Positions 12,671 through 16,615 of a stretch of DNA of 16,615 bases are shown here, piece after piece (positions within the stretch are counted from its first letter, which is position 1; every line of letters begins with the position of its first letter). The position numbers and the translations under genes were made by a program. Below the pieces are notes generated by a model. That model searched no databases. It was given only the letters and a program-made list of their open reading frames with translations, and was not told the origin of the DNA. Origin of the DNA: Verrucomicrobiota bacterium (GTDB lineage: Bacteria; Verrucomicrobiota; Verrucomicrobiia; Chthoniobacterales; UBA10450); contig QHQU01000215.1 in NCBI GenBank assembly GCA_003219925.1, positions 1 to 16,615 of the forward strand. The letters run 5' to 3'.

Positions 12671-15271
12671 ATGCCTGTTTCGTTTTTGATGCCAACCCTT
12701 CCGCACCGCTACCGGCGACCGTGGTACGCGCGGCCCCAATTTTACCTGCCCACGTTGATTGTGCTGCTCGCAATAATTTTCGTCGCGATCTATTTCGGAA
12801 TCGTCTCGTCAGAATTAAAGGCGGAAGCCGCGACCTACGATCTGAGCAAGCTCGAACAGATGGAATCGGCCAGCGTGATTCTGGACCGGAACGGAAAAAT
12901 TTTCGGCCAGATCTACGTCGAGAACCGCGAGACCATTCCCTACGATCAATTGCCGCGCGATCTGGTGAACGCTGTTGTCGCGATGGAAGACAACAAATTT
13001 TATCAGCACAGCGGCTACGATTTCTTTGGCATCGTGCGCGCAGCCTTGGTCAACTTCGTCTCCGGCCACGTCCGGCAGGGCGCGAGCACGATTACTCAAC
13101 AACTCGCCCGCAACAGTTTTGCCCTGAAGGAAAGGACCTATCGCCGAAAACTTCTCGAAATCTATGTCGCCGAAAGGATCGAACAACATTTCGGGAAGCA
13201 AAAAATTATGGAGCTGTATTTGAACCGAATCTATTTCGGCGGCGGCCTGTATGGCGCGGAAGCGGCCGCGCGCGGTTACTTCGATAAGCCGGCGCGCGAG
13301 ATGTCGCTGGTGGAATGCGCCACTCTCGCTGGCATCATCAAAAGTCCGAATCGGCTTTCGCCCTGGTCAGACCGGGCGACGGCGCGCGAATCACGCAATG
13401 TCACGCTCGGCCGGATGCGCGACCTCGGTTTCATCGACCGCCAGCGTTGCACCGCGGCGCAATCTGAAGATCTGCTCATCGGCAACCGGCAGAATGCACA
13501 GGGGCAGACTTACGCGGTCGATTACATCCGGCAGAAGGTGATCGAGGCAGTGGGATGGAACCGCGCGATGAACGAAGGCTTCCGCATTCACACCACGATC
13601 GATTCCGATTTGCAAAAAGCGGCCGAGGACTCCTTGCGATCAAACCTTGATCGCGCGGAAAAGCATCCGGACTATGAACACCCGACCTACGCGGAATACA
13701 CCGCGACGTTCCGGAAGGCGCGACCGGGAAGCAGCCCGCCGCCGGTGCCCGACTATTTGCAGGGCGCGGTAATTGTATTGGACAACGCTACTGGCGGTAT
13801 GCTCGCGCTGGTGGGCGGTCGCGATTTCGAGCATAACCAATACGATCGCGCTTTGCAGGCCCGGCGTCCGGCGGGAACGGCGATGACGCCCTTTGTTTTT
13901 GCCGCCGCGTTTGAGAAGGGAATGTTCCCCGGATCAGTGGTGGAGGATTCGGCGCTCGACAACCGCGCCGTCATGATTGGCGGGACGACTGGAATTCTCG
14001 GTGAATGGGGACCTGAGAGCGCGGAGAACCGTTACGAAGGGCCAATCACCGCTCGCGAGGCGCTCTCGAAATCGAAAAATGGCGCGACGGTGCGCCTGGG
14101 GATGAATCCCGGAGTGGATAACGTGGTCGAGCTCTGTCACAACGCCGGAATAAAATCGCCGCTGCGGCCCTATCCGGCGACATTTCTTGGAAGCAGCGAA
14201 GTTACTTTGGCGGAACTAGCACTGGCCTACACGATTTTCCCAAACGGCGGTTGGCGACCCAAGCTGCCGCACATTTTGGAACGGATAGAAGAAAAGGACG
14301 GAACGGTTTGGCATTCGCAACGCGATTTCGGCAAACAGAACGTAATCAAGCCCGAGATCGCCTACGAGGTGCATTCGTGTCTGGTTGACGCGCTCGACAA
14401 CGGCACCGGTAAGGCCGCGCGCACGAACTTCGGTTTGAGGAAAATGGGGGCAGCCGGAAAAACCGGGACCGCTTACGATTTTACCGACGTTCTTTTCGCA
14501 GGATACGACAGTGCGATTACCTGCGCGGTCTGGGCTGGGTTCGACAAGCCGCAAAGAATTTTTCGCGGCGCGTTCGGACGCGACATTGCGCTGCCGGTAT
14601 GGGTGGATGTGATGAACGCCTCGGCCGAACATTATCCGCCGAAGGACATTTCGCAGCCCCGTGGTCTGGAGCGAGTAAACATCTGCGCGAAATCTGGATT
14701 GCTTGCGACCGATAAATGCGTTGAGAAAATCAAAACGAGTGAGGGCGAGGCGGAAGAGAAGACAACTTATCTCGAGCTCGCGACATCAGACCAGAAACCG
14801 AGCGAGCCGTGCAATATCCATGGAGAACTGCGCGCCTCGCTCACAGCCGATTTGTCGCCCTCGGAATTTCCGCGAGCGGCCCTGGCGGTTGACACGACCG
14901 CGGTGACGCCGGTTACGCCGAAAGGGCCGACACTCCTGGCCACGCGCGACCCATATAATTCGGTGCACGCAATGGTCTATCCGAAGCCTGCGCCTTCGGC
15001 GTCGCCCGAAGCCGAAAAAGCGCCGACATCGGAAGAAATGCCGGACCCAACAAAGCCGATTTTGAAAGCAATACCGGTGCAACCAGGAGAAAAGGAAGCG
15101 AGCGCGCCGAGTCCTGCACCCGTCCCAACCGACACGGTAACAACGGTGGTGAGGCCGTCCGGTTCGCCCGTCGAGGTCCGGCGCGCGATTCCGGTAGTGC
15201 GACCAACCCCCCAAGCTTCCGAGCCAGAAGTCCGCCGGGCAACGCCAGCGGACGAAGACGAAAGCAATTAG
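12671..15271 (+). CDS. Class A penicillin-binding protein (PBP1A-like) with intact glycosyltransferase and altered transpeptidase site
   Basis: 866 residues; ATG at 12671 (ATG 12689 is possible). Membrane anchor at about 25-47. The GT51 domain is complete: AMEDNKFYQHSG (104-115, catalytic Glu106), GASTITQQLARN (137-148), RRKLLEIYVAERIE, IMELYLNRIYFGG and RGYFDKPAREMSLVECATLAG. It should polymerise glycan strands from lipid II at the outer face of the inner membrane. The transpeptidase domain has SKN at 468-470 and KTGT at 597-600 in normal contexts, but where RQPGSxFKP is expected the protein reads RPAGTAMTP (399-407), so both the nucleophile Ser and the Lys are Thr. Cross-linking by the standard mechanism therefore seems unlikely. 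Three C-terminal Cys (672, 683, 714) sit in the usual CxxSGLLATxxC...C context. Residues about 735-866 are a Pro/Ala/Thr-rich, probably disordered tail ending in two related VEVRRAIP/PEVRRATP units. Transcribed alone, divergent from the methyltransferase gene. Confidence 0.95.
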   Translation: MPVSFLMPTLPHRYRRPWYARPQFYLPTLIVLLAIIFVAIYFGIVSSELKAEAATYDLSKLEQMESASVILDRNGKIFGQIYVENRETIPYDQLPRDLVNAVVAMEDNKFYQHSGYDFFGIVRAALVNFVSGHVRQGASTITQQLARNSFALKERTYRRKLLEIYVAERIEQHFGKQKIMELYLNRIYFGGGLYGAEAAARGYFDKPAREMSLVECATLAGIIKSPNRLSPWSDRATARESRNVTLGRMRDLGFIDRQRCTAAQSEDLLIGNRQNAQGQTYAVDYIRQKVIEAVGWNRAMNEGFRIHTTIDSDLQKAAEDSLRSNLDRAEKHPDYEHPTYAEYTATFRKARPGSSPPPVPDYLQGAVIVLDNATGGMLALVGGRDFEHNQYDRALQARRPAGTAMTPFVFAAAFEKGMFPGSVVEDSALDNRAVMIGGTTGILGEWGPESAENRYEGPITAREALSKSKNGATVRLGMNPGVDNVVELCHNAGIKSPLRPYPATFLGSSEVTLAELALAYTIFPNGGWRPKLPHILERIEEKDGTVWHSQRDFGKQNVIKPEIAYEVHSCLVDALDNGTGKAARTNFGLRKMGAAGKTGTAYDFTDVLFAGYDSAITCAVWAGFDKPQRIFRGAFGRDIALPVWVDVMNASAEHYPPKDISQPRGLERVNICAKSGLLATDKCVEKIKTSEGEAEEKTTYLELATSDQKPSEPCNIHGELRASLTADLSPSEFPRAALAVDTTAVTPVTPKGPTLLATRDPYNSVHAMVYPKPAPSASPEAEKAPTSEEMPDPTKPILKAIPVQPGEKEASAPSPAPVPTDTVTTVVRPSGSPVEVRRAIPVVRPTPQASEPEVRRATPADEDESN

Positions 15272-15351
15272 TGTGATGCCCCTTATAGGTGCCTACACGC
15301 TATCTGAGCCGACCTTTATAAAGCTATCCGGGGCCATACTGCCTCGGCGGC

Positions 15352-15444
15352 AAGGTGGGTCGGCCGCTCCGCCGGGCGATGCCAAATGATTGCGGCTTCG
15401 CCGCCAAATATTAACATCGAGCAAGGGACTGCTCGATCCACCTT
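15352..15444. repeat. Compound inverted-repeat element with imperfect 11-bp ends
   Basis: The ends aaggtgggtcg (15352-15362) and cgatccacctt (15434-15444) pair at 10 of 11 positions. Inside are gcggc/gccgc with a ttc loop (15392-15404) and atcgagca/tgctcgat (15416-15423, 15430-15437). The second stem shares bases with the right outer arm, so the two folds compete. It lies in the 253-bp gap between the PBP gene and the next gene on the same strand; nothing else recognisable is in that gap. Confidence 0.72.
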
Positions 15445-15524
15445 TCGGCTTCGCAAGTTAGTGCGTCTTTCTGGTTAGCGTGGATCCGGACCTTACAAAG
15501 TTATTTATGGGACGGGACACTAGA

Positions 15525-16541
15525 ATGGCGTCAGCGGACGCGGAAAATTTTCGGCTGGCGGTGCTGAATCCAGCCGGGCGCGATCACGAGCAACATTTTG
15601 CTGAAAACCGGAGCGCGACGGCTAACGAGCATGCGCCGGTGAATTTTCATGCGTATGCGGCTTGCACGCACGGTGCCGTTTTTCGCGACCTCAAGCGCGC
15701 GATCGCGAGCGGATGGCCGGTATTGCTCCTCTTGCGCGGCGATTTTCGCGCAAGCGAACGCGCCCTGGCAGAATTGAAAAAATCAAAACGCAAAACTGTG
15801 GTGGCATTGAAAGAAACGGGAGCGCATCAGGTTGCACAGCAGTTAAGCGATCCGACACGATTCGCTCGCTTTGTCAGGATCGTGCGTGCAGCGAATGGCT
15901 GCGTCGCGAGCACGCCGGAGGTTGCCGACTTGTTTCGCTTATTTCGCGATAACGGAATCGAAGATTTTCCTACGCCCTATCCTATCGAGGACGAGAACTG
16001 GAATTGGGCAATGGAAAATCGTTCCGGAATTTTCGTGGGCACGCGTGAGCTCGCGGTACCTACGCGGAATCATCTCCCCGCTCTTCTCGCTGTAAAAAAG
16101 CTGAGCGACGCTACAAAGGAGCCGGTGACAGTCTTCAATTTCGACCGGCGTCGCGGGGCGAAGCTCATCAGCGAAATCGGCTTTCGAAAAATTCAGGTGC
16201 ACGAAAAACGAATGGAATATCGCGCCTATTTGGGCGAAGTGGCGCGTCACAAAATTGTGTTCCAGCTCGACCGCAGTCGTGTTCCGGGGCAAGTGGCAGG
16301 TGATGCCCTCCTCTGCCGCTCCGTTTGTGTGGGCGGCGATGGCGCGATTGAACGGATCGCGTTTCCGGAAACGTGTGGGGAAAAACGTGGCGACGCCGAG
16401 TTAATCGAAATCGCGCAGCGTTTGCTGACGAACGAGAACGAACGACGAGCCGTGGCCGAGCGCGCGACCAAGATCGCAAAGGAAAAACTTTCCTTTCGCG
16501 CGGGTCGAGAAACTCTCGCGCGTTTCTTTGCGACGCTATAG
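15525..16541 (+). CDS. Probable GT-B-fold glycosyltransferase-like protein
   Basis: 338 residues from ATG at 15525, chosen because a weak gggac site lies upstream and the conserved-looking sequence begins with FRLAVLNPAGRD; GTG 15480 and ATG 15507 are alternatives that add 15 or 6 residues. The N-terminal half (about 8-165) has alternating strands and helices: PVLLLLRGDF (65-74), KTVVALKETGAHQ (90-102) and CVASTPEVADLFR (126-138, with the Ser-Thr-Pro-Glu turn common in GT-B proteins). The C-terminal half has GIFVGTREL (168-176), VTVFNFD (201-207), IVFQLDRSRVPGQVAGDALLCRSVCVGG (244-271, resembling the donor-binding end of retaining glycosyltransferases) and a final helix AERATKIAKEKLSFRAGRETLARFF typical of the crossover helix. 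No signal peptide or membrane segment. Sugar, acceptor and pathway cannot be told. The neighbouring PBP does not share its transcript with certainty. Confidence 0.6.
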   Translation: MASADAENFRLAVLNPAGRDHEQHFAENRSATANEHAPVNFHAYAACTHGAVFRDLKRAIASGWPVLLLLRGDFRASERALAELKKSKRKTVVALKETGAHQVAQQLSDPTRFARFVRIVRAANGCVASTPEVADLFRLFRDNGIEDFPTPYPIEDENWNWAMENRSGIFVGTRELAVPTRNHLPALLAVKKLSDATKEPVTVFNFDRRRGAKLISEIGFRKIQVHEKRMEYRAYLGEVARHKIVFQLDRSRVPGQVAGDALLCRSVCVGGDGAIERIAFPETCGEKRGDAELIEIAQRLLTNENERRAVAERATKIAKEKLSFRAGRETLARFFATL

Positions 16542-16597
16542 CTGCCGACCTCCAGTTCTGGCGTGGTCCGCGCACTGTTTCGTCATCTCGGCCGGGG

Positions 16598-16605
16598 AAA
16601 GGAGG
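16598..16605 (+). promoter_or_regulatory. Strong Shine-Dalgarno sequence for a gene starting just past the right edge
   Basis: aaaggagg matches the anti-Shine-Dalgarno consensus for seven bases, and ten bases remain to the window end. No start codon follows within the window, so a plus-strand gene probably starts at or just beyond 16615. The other genes here lack such a site. Confidence 0.5.
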
Positions 16606-16615
16606 AAACGGAGTT

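Noticed and set aside
14864..15271. Minus-strand open frames over the PBP tail
   Set aside because: They are shadows produced by the Pro/Ala-rich codons of the tail; no start signal or protein pattern.

Overview
The window looks like a stretch of chromosome from an uncultured soil-type member of the Verrucomicrobiota (Chthoniobacterales-like is my best guess, made from memory of gene style, not from a search). Points in favour are a moderately high GC content, mostly absent Shine-Dalgarno sequences, intergenic gaps filled with compound hairpin repeats, and the mix of genes: a gamma-alpha fused 2-oxoacid:ferredoxin oxidoreductase, a VIT/vWA protein pair next to an ECF sigma factor, and a class A penicillin-binding protein with a divergent transpeptidase site. 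I see no RNA genes, CRISPR array, integrase, transposase or phage gene.

Layout. (1) 1-1632, minus strand: the 5' 544 codons of korA, cut by the left window edge. (2) 1884-4067, minus: an exported M3 metallopeptidase of the Dcp type. It is divergent from (3) 4301-5410, plus: a DUF2891 protein with a probable signal peptide. A 28-bp perfect inverted repeat lies between these two starts. (4) 5569-6702 and 6836-9076, minus: two exported von Willebrand A proteins, the upstream one with an N-terminal VIT domain, probably one transcription unit. (5) 9468-10103 and 10115-11230, plus: an ECF sigma factor and, 11 bp later, a single-pass membrane protein that may act as its anti-sigma factor or partner. 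This pair is divergent from the vWA pair. (6) 11412-12590, minus: a MidA/COG1565 SAM-dependent methyltransferase carrying what looks like a repeat-derived in-frame insertion. (7) 12671-15271, plus: a PBP1A-like peptidoglycan glycosyltransferase whose transpeptidase SxxK motif reads T-A-M-T. (8) 15525-16541, plus: a probable GT-B-fold glycosyltransferase-like protein. (9) A strong ribosome binding site at the right edge announces a gene that begins just outside.

How the parts may work together. Regions 4 and 5 form one locus facing a shared 391-bp divergent gap: a sigma factor, a membrane partner with an uncharacterised periplasmic C-terminal domain, and two exported metal-dependent adhesion-type proteins. 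This suggests an envelope-sensing or surface-assembly module, by inference only. The remaining genes are housekeeping or single-gene units. Most gaps between genes hold an inverted-repeat element in which an outer stem encloses two or more inner hairpins. Two of these elements share the same termini and therefore belong to one family. The most unusual protein-level observation is the loss of both catalytic residues of the PBP transpeptidase nucleophile motif while its other motifs and the whole glycosyltransferase domain are kept.
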